A stretch of 52,271 bases of DNA from Clostridiales bacterium (GTDB taxonomy: Bacteria; Bacillota; Clostridia; Saccharofermentanales; Saccharofermentanaceae), in assembly GCA_017617995.1 (NCBI GenBank), contig JAFZVE010000052.1, positions 1 to 52,271 of the forward strand. Reading direction: 5' to 3'. The notes beneath the pieces are model-generated. The model was not told the DNA's origin. It was given only the letters and a program-made list of their open reading frames with translations, and did not search any database. This document shows, piece after piece, positions 35,205 to 43,630 of this stretch (its first letter is position 1; each line of letters opens with the position of its first letter). Made by a program: the position numbers and the translations under genes.

Positions 35205-37745
35205 ATGGAAGAGAAGGAGAGAAACTTTTACGACAGATTTAAAGACGTGGTGAGCGCGTATGTCTTTCACGACCCAAATGCGCAGGCCGCCACGGCGATG
35301 GACCGCGCCACGAAGAAGAAAACGGTGGATGAGCGTTCCTTCGCTCTCTTCATGCAGTCTGCCGAAGCCGGACATCCTTTCTCCTGTTTTAGTGTCGGCA
35401 GCTGCTACGAGAAGGGCCTGAATGTCGACAAAGATCTCGAGAAGGCCTATGAATGGTACAGAAAAGCTGCGGCCGGAGGCGATGTGAACGCCTGGCTCGC
35501 GCTCGGAAGGATGTTCGATACCGGAACCTATGTCGACCGCGATCAGGAGACCGCCGTGATGTGGCTCACGCGTGCGGCGGATAAGGGGCACCCGATCGCT
35601 CTGATCAGCATGGCGCAGAAGTATACGCGCGGCGAGGTCGTCGAGAAGGATCATGCAAAAGCACTCGAGTATTTCGAGAAGGCCTACGAGAAGGACAAGC
35701 GCATCGGTGCTTATATGCTCGGCGAAGCGATCGGAGACGGCATCGGCTGTGAGAAAAACTACGAGAAAGCCGTCGAGCTTTTCCGGGAAGCACACGATAA
35801 CCATTTCGCGCTCGGCACCTACAATCTCGGCATGATGCTCGAGATGGGTCTGGGTTGCGAAAAAGACGAGAAGAAGGGCTTCGAGCTCATCAAACAGGCG
35901 GCGGACGAGGGCATACCGGAAGCGATGTACCGCATCGCTTTTCACTATCGGGAAGGAACCTCCGAAGCGAAAAAACGGGACGATAAGATCGCCTTCGAAT
36001 ACTTCAAGAAAGCTGCCGATAAGGACTTTCCTCCGGCGTGTGTGGAAACGGGACTGTGCTACGAGAACGGCATCGGAACCGAGATGAATAAAGAAGAGGC
36101 ATTCCGCTGCTACGAGAAGGGCGCGAAGGCCGGGCTTCACACGGCCATAGTGTGTCTCGCGGTCTGTTACGGAAACGGCATCGGCTGTGAAAAGGACGAC
36201 GATAAATGTGTCGAACTCCTGGAGCAGGGCGTCGCTCTGGGAAACACCCGCGCCTACTATCTTCTTGGACGGCATCTGGTGTTTGAGAACCCCTATGATG
36301 AAAGAGGGATCAACCTTCTGATGGTTTCGGCCAAGGCCGGATTTGCGAAGGCTGCACTTTTCCTGGGCGGATACTTCGTCCAAAGCGGGGAAGCGGGTCC
36401 GGATGAGAAGAATGCGGAGCACTATTTCCGAATCGCGGCTTCGCTTGGCGATCCGACGGCGCAGTTCGAACTGGCGGAGATCCTCGGGCAGAAGCCGACG
36501 AAGGAAAGCTGGAGTGTACAAAGGGAGATCGAGATACTTTATCAGAAGAGTGCAGAAAGAGGCCATCCGATGGCGGCGTATAAGATCGCGATGCAGTACA
36601 AGGAGAAGATGAATCAGGAAGCTCCGGATGCATGCGAGACAGATACGGACGATCCCGAGAGCCTGACGAAAACAGACAGCGCTGCGCTTGATGAGAGCCG
36701 AATGATCCATTATCTGTGCGTGGCGGCTTCGGGAGGGATCCCTGAGGCAGAAAAAGAGATAGCAGAAAGATGCTTCTGGGGACAGAAGATGCGGATGGAT
36801 CTGAGATCTGCCGCTAAGTACTATCACGATGCGGGAGAAGATTTCGGCTCGGATGATCTTACCGCGAAGTATGCTTTGGCGACGATCCTTGGAGCCGGAA
36901 ACTGGCTGTACCGCCAAATCGGAAACTACGATAAAAGAAAGACCGCTGCGATCCGGGCGGCGCAGACAAATCTTCAGCGGAATAAGGAATTTAAACATGC
37001 CTGGAAATGTCTTTTGGGCCTTGCCCAAAAGGGCATACCGGAGGCACGCATGTTCCTTCCGATGGTAGAAGCGATGGCCTTCGGATCAGAGCTCTCTTCC
37101 GACGAGGCTTCGGAGAATCTGGCACTGATCGATGACCTTCCACCTTCGAAAGAGAAGAGCTACCTTCAGGGCGTGATCGTCGCGCTCCTTTATCCGGACG
37201 AGCCGAAACGGGCGATCCGGCACCTTCTCGCAGTAAAGAGAGAGTATGGTGCGGAGAATGTGAACTGCATCCTCGGCAATCTCTACCTGAGTCTGAGTCA
37301 GGCACCGGGAAAGAAGAGAAAAATCGATGTACCGGTCATCTCTGTATCGGGCCCTCGCTGGGTACAGAAGAAAAAGAATACGAAACAGGATTATATGAGG
37401 ACGGCCAGAGAACTCTTCCTTCAGGCATATAAGAACGGAGAGACGGAATATCCTGCGATGTATAACTACTGCTGTGAGCAGGAGATGAATATGACCAAGT
37501 ACGGGCAGTACGGAAATATCTGCATGTTTATCGGTCTTTCGGGTCTTCTGGTGTACATCGCGACACTATATGAAAAATGGAAGAATAGCGGACATGTTCT
37601 CAGATCGTCAGAAGTGCTGAAACTGACTGAGTGGACGCTCCTGTTTACGGTTCTTGCTATTCTTGTTCTAATCATCGCCCTGGATGTGATCGTATACTTC
37701 GCGAAACGCAGAGCCAAAATTAAAAACGGCACATCGAAAAGTTAA
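35205..37745 (+). CDS. Sel1-repeat protein with C-terminal membrane anchor
   Basis: The 846-aa protein is a solenoid of about 11 Sel1-like repeats (roughly residues 45-450; for example SFALFMQSAEAGHPFSCFSV and KALEYFEKAYEKDKR), then more divergent helical repeats to about 700. Near the C-terminus are two membrane helices (about 765-790 and 808-832) with a short basic tail. There is no signal peptide, so the solenoid should face the cytosol as a tethered scaffold. Sel1 repeats mediate protein contacts in signalling and envelope complexes. The partner is unknown. Confidence 0.85.
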   Translation: MEEKERNFYDRFKDVVSAYVFHDPNAQAATAMDRATKKKTVDERSFALFMQSAEAGHPFSCFSVGSCYEKGLNVDKDLEKAYEWYRKAAAGGDVNAWLALGRMFDTGTYVDRDQETAVMWLTRAADKGHPIALISMAQKYTRGEVVEKDHAKALEYFEKAYEKDKRIGAYMLGEAIGDGIGCEKNYEKAVELFREAHDNHFALGTYNLGMMLEMGLGCEKDEKKGFELIKQAADEGIPEAMYRIAFHYREGTSEAKKRDDKIAFEYFKKAADKDFPPACVETGLCYENGIGTEMNKEEAFRCYEKGAKAGLHTAIVCLAVCYGNGIGCEKDDDKCVELLEQGVALGNTRAYYLLGRHLVFENPYDERGINLLMVSAKAGFAKAALFLGGYFVQSGEAGPDEKNAEHYFRIAASLGDPTAQFELAEILGQKPTKESWSVQREIEILYQKSAERGHPMAAYKIAMQYKEKMNQEAPDACETDTDDPESLTKTDSAALDESRMIHYLCVAASGGIPEAEKEIAERCFWGQKMRMDLRSAAKYYHDAGEDFGSDDLTAKYALATILGAGNWLYRQIGNYDKRKTAAIRAAQTNLQRNKEFKHAWKCLLGLAQKGIPEARMFLPMVEAMAFGSELSSDEASENLALIDDLPPSKEKSYLQGVIVALLYPDEPKRAIRHLLAVKREYGAENVNCILGNLYLSLSQAPGKKRKIDVPVISVSGPRWVQKKKNTKQDYMRTARELFLQAYKNGETEYPAMYNYCCEQEMNMTKYGQYGNICMFIGLSGLLVYIATLYEKWKNSGHVLRSSEVLKLTEWTLLFTVLAILVLIIALDVIVYFAKRRAKIKNGTSKS

Positions 37746-37769
37746 AAACAGACCATGAAAAAAATAAAT

Positions 37770-37785
37770 ATAGACATATGTCTAT
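37770..37785. repeat. Inverted repeat ATAGAC-N4-GTCTAT (copy 2)
   Basis: A perfect 16-bp palindrome ATAGACATATGTCTAT in the gap between the Sel1 gene and trmL-ltaS, about 109 bp 5' of the trmL start. It matches the layout of the copy at 16598-16613. Confidence 0.5.
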
Positions 37786-37893
37786 ATATTAGAGGATCCA
37801 TACAGGTTTTCTTGCCTTTGATCTTTCCACGACAAATATCGCTGGTTGTGCTAATCTTATGGAGAATCTATCGATTTCGGAAGGATGATATAT

Positions 37894-38445
37894 ATGGCAG
37901 TACACGTAGTACTCTTCGAGCCGGAGATCCCGCAGAATACGGGGAATATCCTTCGTACCTGTGTGGCGACCCACACTCGCGCGCATATTATCAAGCCCGT
38001 GGGCTTTGATCTTACTCCGGAGACACTGAAGCGATCCGCTTCGAATCATCTGGATATGGCAGAATATACTCTGTACGAGAACTTCGAAGACTTCGAGAGC
38101 AGAAATCCGGGTACATATTTCTATATGACCCGATACGGAAAGAAGCCGCACAGCAGTTTTGATTTCGCGTCAGTTCCCGGTGATATCTACCTGATCTTCG
38201 GCAAAGAAAGTACAGGTATTCCGTACGAGCGTCTCCGCGAGAATCTGGACCGGTGTTTCCGCATCCCGATGGCGGGCTCCTGCCGAAGCCTCAATCTCAG
38301 TAATGCCGTGGCCATCGCGCTCTATGAAGTGATGCGCCAACTGGATTACCCCGATCTTTCGATGCACGAAGTCCAGAAGGGCGAGGATTTCCTCGAGTCG
38401 TTCGACCTGCGCCCGCTTGGCAGAAAGGACATAACAAATGAGTGA
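37894..38445 (+). CDS. trmL: tRNA (cytidine(34)-2'-O)-methyltransferase TrmL
   Basis: This SPOUT methyltransferase 2'-O-methylates the wobble position of tRNA-Leu. The 183-aa protein begins VHVVLFEPEIPQNTGNILRT and has the SAM-knot motifs LIFGKESTGIP and CRSLNLSNAVAIALYE. I use the ATG at 37894 (AAGGA eight bases upstream), three codons inside the longer frame. It overlaps the start of the LtaS-like gene by 8 bp, so the two are translationally linked although their functions differ. Confidence 0.94.
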   Translation: MAVHVVLFEPEIPQNTGNILRTCVATHTRAHIIKPVGFDLTPETLKRSASNHLDMAEYTLYENFEDFESRNPGTYFYMTRYGKKPHSSFDFASVPGDIYLIFGKESTGIPYERLRENLDRCFRIPMAGSCRSLNLSNAVAIALYEVMRQLDYPDLSMHEVQKGEDFLESFDLRPLGRKDITNE

Positions 38446-40687
38446 CAACAATGAAAATTCCGCGCCGGAAGCACTGAATAACGAAGACCAGGCGTCGCCG
38501 GCCGCGGAGGATATGACCCTGGAAAAGGAAGAAACGGCAGCCGCCGCGGAGGCGGAGGAGACTGCCTCCACGGAAAAGCCAGCCGCGGAAGCGGCGGTGA
38601 AGAAGCAGCGGCCGAAGTGGCTCTCCCTGATCCCGGTTATCTGGCTTCCGCTTATCGCCTTCCTTTTCGAAGGATGCTTCGCTCTACTCATCCATAATCC
38701 GCTTTCGTATTACACGGGACTGGAGATCATAAGCGGCCTGATGTTCATCTCGCTTCTGATCCTCGCCGTGCCGAATCATAAGTTCCGCGTGATTTCGCTA
38801 GGCGTATTTACTCATATATTGACGGTGGTCTATATATCGCAGTATATCTATTTCCGGATCTTCGGTACCATCTTCGTATGGGCCTCACTCTCGTCCGGAG
38901 GGGCAGGTGCCGTGATCGAATACTTCACCGTAGTGAAGGCCGCCATGATCGCCGGCTGGTGGGGCATTCTCGTTCTTCTGGCACCCTCGATCCTATACTG
39001 GCCCGTGATCCGTAAGTTTGTGCGGGAGCTGCCGGTACCCGCAAAGAAGATAACTCTCATCTTCGCCGGTTGTTTTGTCGCGGTAACGGCGCTGGGCATC
39101 GGACTTATACTTGGAGACAGAAAGGGTGCAGCCAGCCCGAGGAGACTGTTCCTGTCGGAGTTCTCGCAGGACGCCTCGCTCCGCCGATTTGGACTTCTGC
39201 CGACTATGGGGCTCGATTTTCGCATAAATATCCTGGACCTCAAGATCGATGAGAAAGCCAGTGTGGATGTGTCCGGAATCGTCATCGAGACGTTGTCACC
39301 GGAAGAGATGGAGAACATCGGCATGGCCGGACAACCGACACCTACACCCGAGCCGACACCGGAACCGACACGCGCACCGGAAGCGACCCCGACTCCGACA
39401 CCGGAGCCGACACCTACACCGACACCATATCCGAAAAATCAGCTGGATATCGATTTTGATCTCGAAGAAGATAACAGCACTTACCGTCACATGAACGAGT
39501 TCTTCTCCCAGAGAGCACCGACGACCATGAACGAGTATACCGGGTATTTCGAAGGGAAGAATCTGATCCTTCTTACGGCCGAAGGATTCTCCGGCTACGT
39601 CATCGATCCGGAGCTGACACCGACACTTTATAAGCTTTCCACAGAGGGCTTCGTGTTCAACCATTTCTACACACCGATTTGGTATGTCAGCACCTCGGAC
39701 GGCGAATTTGTCGAGACGACGGGTCTGATCCCGAAGTCCGGTGTGTGGAGTTACACGAAGATCGCGAAGAACTATATGCCTTTTGCCTTCGGCAACCAGT
39801 TCCAGGCACTGGGATATAAGACGTTCGCGTTCCACAACAACACCTACACCTACTACCACCGAGACCGCTCCTATCCGGTCATGGGCTACACGTATTACGG
39901 ACTGGGCAACGGCCTCGAGGTTGAGCATACCTGGCCGGAGTCGGATGTGGAGATGATCGAGAAATCTGTTGACTACTATCTCGACGGAAGCGGCGAGCCG
40001 TTCCACGTCTACTACATGACGGTCAGCGGCCATCTGCCGTATGCTTTCGGCGACAATAAGATGTCCTCGAAATACAGGGACCTCGTGAATGATCTCGACT
40101 ACAGCACACATGTAAAAGCGTATATCGCCTGCCAGATCGAGCTCGACCGTGCACTGGAGACGCTGATCCAGAAACTGGACGAGGCGGGGGAACTGGAGAA
40201 TACAGTCATCGCGCTGGGCCCGGACCACTATCCGTATGGTCTCGAATCCAAGGAGTACGACGAGCTCTGTGGAAAAGAGATGCGCGATCCGTTCTCGCTT
40301 TATGAGAACACGTTCATCCTCTGGAGCGGCGACATGACGGAGCCGGTGGTGATCGATGATTACTGCAGCAGTCTGGATATCGCGCCGACGCTGGCGAACC
40401 TCTTCGGACTTCCGTATGACTCACGTCTCTACATCGGTACGGATATTCTCGCTCCGGAGCCGAACTACGTCATCTTCAGCGACCAGAGCTTCATTAACGA
40501 CAAGATCATGTACAATGCCAGAAACGGCAAGGTCACAGCGCTCGTGGATGAGGAGATCACGGAAGAATACGTCAAGGAATGCATCGAGTATGTCAGTGAA
40601 CTCTTCTATTGCTCATCGCATATCATTGACTCGGATTATTACGGATATCTTTTCCCGGACGGTGTGCCGTGGGAGCAGGGCGGATAA
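38438..40687 (+). CDS. LtaS-like phosphoglycerol transferase (sulfatase family)
   Basis: This is a membrane enzyme of the lipoteichoic-acid-synthase type. An acidic N-terminus (about 1-58) precedes roughly five membrane helices (about 62-225). A Pro/Thr/Glu-rich linker (300-332) connects to an outside catalytic domain. Active-site residues match LtaS: metal Glu382 (LLTAEGFS), nucleophile Thr419 (VSTSDGEF) and Asp596-His597 (GPDHYPYG). At 749 aa it is longer than LtaS because of the termini and linker. It could polymerise glycerol phosphate or decorate another glycan. A strong terminator follows. Confidence 0.85.
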   Translation: MSDNNENSAPEALNNEDQASPAAEDMTLEKEETAAAAEAEETASTEKPAAEAAVKKQRPKWLSLIPVIWLPLIAFLFEGCFALLIHNPLSYYTGLEIISGLMFISLLILAVPNHKFRVISLGVFTHILTVVYISQYIYFRIFGTIFVWASLSSGGAGAVIEYFTVVKAAMIAGWWGILVLLAPSILYWPVIRKFVRELPVPAKKITLIFAGCFVAVTALGIGLILGDRKGAASPRRLFLSEFSQDASLRRFGLLPTMGLDFRINILDLKIDEKASVDVSGIVIETLSPEEMENIGMAGQPTPTPEPTPEPTRAPEATPTPTPEPTPTPTPYPKNQLDIDFDLEEDNSTYRHMNEFFSQRAPTTMNEYTGYFEGKNLILLTAEGFSGYVIDPELTPTLYKLSTEGFVFNHFYTPIWYVSTSDGEFVETTGLIPKSGVWSYTKIAKNYMPFAFGNQFQALGYKTFAFHNNTYTYYHRDRSYPVMGYTYYGLGNGLEVEHTWPESDVEMIEKSVDYYLDGSGEPFHVYYMTVSGHLPYAFGDNKMSSKYRDLVNDLDYSTHVKAYIACQIELDRALETLIQKLDEAGELENTVIALGPDHYPYGLESKEYDELCGKEMRDPFSLYENTFILWSGDMTEPVVIDDYCSSLDIAPTLANLFGLPYDSRLYIGTDILAPEPNYVIFSDQSFINDKIMYNARNGKVTALVDEEITEEYVKECIEYVSELFYCSSHIIDSDYYGYLFPDGVPWEQGG
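39335..39433 (+). repeat. Tandem PTPEPT-coding repeat in the LtaS-like gene
   Basis: Residues 300-332 are imperfect tandem Pro-Thr-Pro-Glu units encoded by a CCGACACC-rich repeat. It is a flexible spacer between the membrane part and the catalytic domain. Confidence 0.75.
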
Positions 40688-40730
40688 GTCCCGCACATAG
40701 AAGCGGGAGAAAGTGCATCTGCATAAGAAA

Positions 40731-40760
40731 AAACCGGCTTCCTGAAAAGCCGGTTTTTTA
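40731..40760. terminator. Bidirectional terminator between the LtaS-like and GGDEF genes
   Basis: AAACCGGCTT (40731-40740) pairs with AAGCCGGTTT (40747-40756), with T runs on the outer side of both strands. It serves the LtaS-like gene (+) and the convergent GGDEF gene (-). Confidence 0.88.
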
Positions 40761-40765
40761 TTTCT

Positions 40766-41749
40766 TTAGTTTTCGTTCTTCGAGCGGTTCGTCTTTGCGT
40801 CCCAGAGGTCCTGATCGGCCTTGACGATGAGCTCCGAGGCATCGAGCTGATCCTCGTAGGTGCAGAACCCGTAGCTCAAAGTGAAGTAAACTTTCTTCCC
40901 GTCGATGATCAGTGGTTTTTTCCGCAGTGCGGAAGAAAGCCGGGTGGTCAGGGTCTTCGCTCCGGAGAGTCCCGTATCGGATAGCATCAGGGCGAACTCG
41001 TCATTTCCGACGCGGAAGACATCGTCCGCGGAGCGTGAGCATGAGCGGAGAATATCTGCGACGTAAAGAAGAGCGACATCCTTGTTAGGTGAACCGTACT
41101 CCGTACAGAAAGACGTGAAGTGGTCGATGTCCATCAGAACGATCGTGAACTCAGCCTTTAAGCCCCGGCCGCGGACACGTGAGAAGACGCGCATATTTCT
41201 GCGGACCATCTCTTCGAAGTACTTCCTGTTGTGAAGCCCGGTGAGCTCATCGATCGTGGACAGGTGGAGGATCTTAGAATTGAGATCATCACACTGCTTG
41301 TTCTTCTGCACGAGTTTCTGCTCGGTATTCTTCATGTCCGAGATGTCTCTCGTGATGCTCCATGTCCCGCAGACTTCTCCGTCTGCACTGATCAGGGGAT
41401 AGATGGAGGTGCTTATCCACAGGGTGTCGATCGTGGCTCTCGATCCGGTAAGCTCGATGTGCTTATCGAGGTTGAGTATCGGGGTCTTTTGATCCATGAC
41501 CCGGTTTTCCAGTTCTTCGGATTCATCGGCATATGCTGCCGGTACAAAGGCACTTAAGTCTTTGCCTACCAGTTCCTCGGGTGTTTTGTGCCCGAGAAGT
41601 CTCGCAAAGGAAGAGGAGCAGAGCATATAGTGGTGCGTCTTGTCTTTGAAGCATACGCAGCTGTCTACCTGATTAAGGAAGATACGAAACAGGCTCTCTC
41701 GTGGGAACTTCTCGAAAAAGTCCTGTGTAGGATCGTTAGCTTTTGTCAT
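40766..41749 (-). CDS. PAS-GGDEF protein with degenerate active site and retained I-site
   Basis: The 327-aa protein has the same layout as the cyclase at 12223-13164: a PAS domain (about 15-140, GTWSITRDISDMK), a helical linker and a GGDEF domain. The signature reads GNDEF (248-252) instead of GGDEF. The substrate loop is altered as well: Cys215-Thr216 replace Asn-Asp and Ser220 replaces His (DIDHFTSFCTEYGS). The c-di-GMP I-site RSAD (239-242) remains five residues before the signature. It is likely a c-di-GMP receptor or a weak cyclase. GGAGGG precedes the ATG. Confidence 0.88.
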   Translation of the reverse strand: MTKANDPTQDFFEKFPRESLFRIFLNQVDSCVCFKDKTHHYMLCSSSFARLLGHKTPEELVGKDLSAFVPAAYADESEELENRVMDQKTPILNLDKHIELTGSRATIDTLWISTSIYPLISADGEVCGTWSITRDISDMKNTEQKLVQKNKQCDDLNSKILHLSTIDELTGLHNRKYFEEMVRRNMRVFSRVRGRGLKAEFTIVLMDIDHFTSFCTEYGSPNKDVALLYVADILRSCSRSADDVFRVGNDEFALMLSDTGLSGAKTLTTRLSSALRKKPLIIDGKKVYFTLSYGFCTYEDQLDASELIVKADQDLWDAKTNRSKNEN

Positions 41750-41781
41750 AAGTCAGTCCCTCCTGACGTTAGGAAGACCGG

Positions 41782-42345
41782 TCAATGCAGGAGCAGAGCA
41801 CCGATCACAAAGATTCCGATCAGAACAAACATCGCGCAGATTCCGATCGTCGTAATACGGGAAACATCGTGTCCTTCGAAGACGGACGGGAAATGCTTCT
41901 TCATGAAGAGAACATACTTATCCCACACATCGGAGAACCACACCGCCACTTTCCGGAAGGTCACGGCGATCTTCTCACTTAGCTTCATGCCGGGACGATA
42001 GACGAGCTGGTCATCTGTGTAGGAGAATCGTTCTTTGACTTCTTTCTCGGAGAGAATGGTCGCCGTGGACGGAGCTAGAGGGCGGTCAGAAGAATCGGAG
42101 AGTTCTTCGTCGATCGAGACGAACATAGTATTTCTCTTAAACGGGTCTTGCTTCTTATCTTCGGAAACGACGACACTGGGCGTCTTCCAAGCGGGAGCAG
42201 ACATAGGCGCAACAGTGTGAAGCTCCTCTACGATAGGATTCTCCACTGTTGATACTGTCTCTCTAATTCCCGAAGTTTCTTCCGGTGGAAGGGGTTCGGA
42301 TCTTGTATCCCTTGCACTATGGCGCATAAACGGCCCTCGTTTCAT
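41782..42345 (-). CDS. Single-pass membrane protein of unknown function
   Basis: The 187-aa protein has a long polar, low-complexity N-terminal part and one C-terminal membrane helix (about 166-186, TTIGICAMFVLIGIFVIGALLL), so the bulk probably faces the cytosol. No family is recognised. The frame may begin at 42345 or at an ATG at 42327, which has a better spaced GAGGG. It lies 32 bp upstream of the degenerate GGDEF gene on the same strand and may share its transcript. Confidence 0.65.
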   Translation of the reverse strand: MKRGPFMRHSARDTRSEPLPPEETSGIRETVSTVENPIVEELHTVAPMSAPAWKTPSVVVSEDKKQDPFKRNTMFVSIDEELSDSSDRPLAPSTATILSEKEVKERFSYTDDQLVYRPGMKLSEKIAVTFRKVAVWFSDVWDKYVLFMKKHFPSVFEGHDVSRITTIGICAMFVLIGIFVIGALLLH

Positions 42346-42456
42346 CTTGTTTCCGATGAGGTAAGTATAACACGAAAACGAGAAAGAATCAGTAGGAAGA
42401 CAATCTGTTGTCTAAAAGAAAACGAAAATAGTCAGTGTTTCTTGTCTCTTTTGCTG

Positions 42457-42462
42457 TATAAT
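42457..42462 (+). promoter_or_regulatory. -10 element of the HAD/uridine-kinase-like operon
   Basis: A perfect TATAAT lies 32 bp 5' of the start, without a convincing -35. A perfect inverted repeat AGACAA-TCTG-TTGTCT lies further upstream at 42398-42413 and may be an operator. Confidence 0.45.
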
Positions 42463-42494
42463 AAAGAGTGACTTTTGAGGCAGGGGGAACACGA

Positions 42495-43616
42495 ATGAAC
42501 CGCGTATACTTTGACCTGGGTGTCTTCACATATTGGTCAGAAGAGTCCCTGGACAATCGTAGACTTGTCTCAAAAGGCGGGGTTCTTGTCTCGGACGAGT
42601 CCGCGCTGGTGAATATCGAAAATGAGATGGATCCGGATCTTCGGGAGATGCTCCGGAACCTGAGTAACAAAGGATATGAACTGAATATCTGCGATACTCG
42701 TCCCTCATCGGATATCATCAGGCAGCTCGACAGATTCGATATCAAGTCCTTCTTCTATCAGGTCGTCTCCGGACAGACCGAAGGGGCAATCGCGAACAGC
42801 CTCACGGGAATCCGCGGACAGGATGATTTTTCTGTTTTTGTCGGGTGCGATCCGGTCGTGATCGGCGCGGCAGAACAAAGTCAGATCCCTGTCGTGGCCT
42901 ATGGTGAGAACATGGCTGAAGTAAGAAGACTCGCTCTCGGATATGCGATGTCTCCGATCGGGATCGAAGACCAGCTCGCTTCCTGCACGATTATTCACGA
43001 GGTGGCGAGGAAGACTATCGAGAAGAAGGCCAGGATACTGGGGATCGACGGTATCGATTTTGCCGGCAAGAAGTTCTTCGCACGAAAATTAGGGAAGTAT
43101 TTCGACCTTCTGGGGAAGGAATACACCATCGTGAATCTGGAGGACTTCCACCGATCTGTCGAGGAGACCTATAAGGGCGAGGACCCGGTGGAGTCGTACT
43201 ATTTTAATGGCTTCAACATCGAAAAACTGATCGGTGAGGTACTCGATCCGTTCATCAAGACGAAAAGTCTCGACCGGGTCGTATACTGTCTCGACAGCAC
43301 AAACGACGCGTTTATTATCGAGCGTCATTACCGGATATCGCCTCGGGGCGTCATGGTCCTGATCGGACCCATGATGTACAGAGAACCGCTTCTACGGTAT
43401 TTTGACGTGACGGTCTATATGCGCGTAGATTATAAAGAATCCGAGCATCGGGCATCCCTGGTGGATACGCCGATCTACGGAGAGGATCCGCTGGAAGTGT
43501 ACCGGAAAAAGAATATTCCGGCCCAGAAGATGTATGTCCAGCTTCACGATCCCTCTGCCGGTCGCGATTTCGTCATCGATAACTCGAATTATCACCGCCC
43601 GGTTATGGTTCATTAA
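42495..43616 (+). CDS. Degenerate HAD-like domain fused to uridine-kinase-like P-loop domain
   Basis: The 373-aa protein has two parts. Residues 1-160 have a HAD-like layout with eroded motifs: FDLG in place of DxD (Asp7), ICDTRPSS (65-72) at motif II and VGCDPVVIGAAEQSQIPVV (116-134) at motif IV. Residues 175-373 resemble the uridine kinase/phosphoribulokinase fold: Walker A GIDFAGKK (186-193), with Lys where Ser/Thr is usual, NLEDFHRS (214-221), and FDVTVYMRVDYKESEHRA (303-320). The ATG has AGGGGGAA upstream. It precedes the carboxynorspermidine dehydrogenase-like gene by 14 bp, so the two are likely cotranscribed. The reaction is unknown. Confidence 0.72.
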   Translation: MNRVYFDLGVFTYWSEESLDNRRLVSKGGVLVSDESALVNIENEMDPDLREMLRNLSNKGYELNICDTRPSSDIIRQLDRFDIKSFFYQVVSGQTEGAIANSLTGIRGQDDFSVFVGCDPVVIGAAEQSQIPVVAYGENMAEVRRLALGYAMSPIGIEDQLASCTIIHEVARKTIEKKARILGIDGIDFAGKKFFARKLGKYFDLLGKEYTIVNLEDFHRSVEETYKGEDPVESYYFNGFNIEKLIGEVLDPFIKTKSLDRVVYCLDSTNDAFIIERHYRISPRGVMVLIGPMMYREPLLRYFDVTVYMRVDYKESEHRASLVDTPIYGEDPLEVYRKKNIPAQKMYVQLHDPSAGRDFVIDNSNYHRPVMVH

Positions 43617-43630
43617 GGAGGATTGATACC

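Noticed and set aside
34872..37028. A 718-codon open frame on the minus strand opposite gatB and the Sel1 gene
   Set aside because: It is antisense to two well-supported genes, has no recognisable domain and no matching ribosome-binding context. The plus-strand genes rarely use TTA, CTA or TCA codons, which leaves few stops on the opposite strand.
37770..37785. Palindrome considered as a LexA/SOS box
   Set aside because: It does not match the Gram-positive SOS consensus CGAAC-N4-GTTCG, and no SOS gene is adjacent.
39335..39433. Tandem CCGACACC-type repeat that looks array-like
   Set aside because: It is in frame and encodes a Pro/Thr/Glu linker; no unique spacers, so not a CRISPR array.
41415..41423. 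A perfect DnaA box TTATCCACA inside the degenerate GGDEF gene
   Set aside because: Single 9-mer in coding sequence far from oriC; expected by chance in a window of this size.
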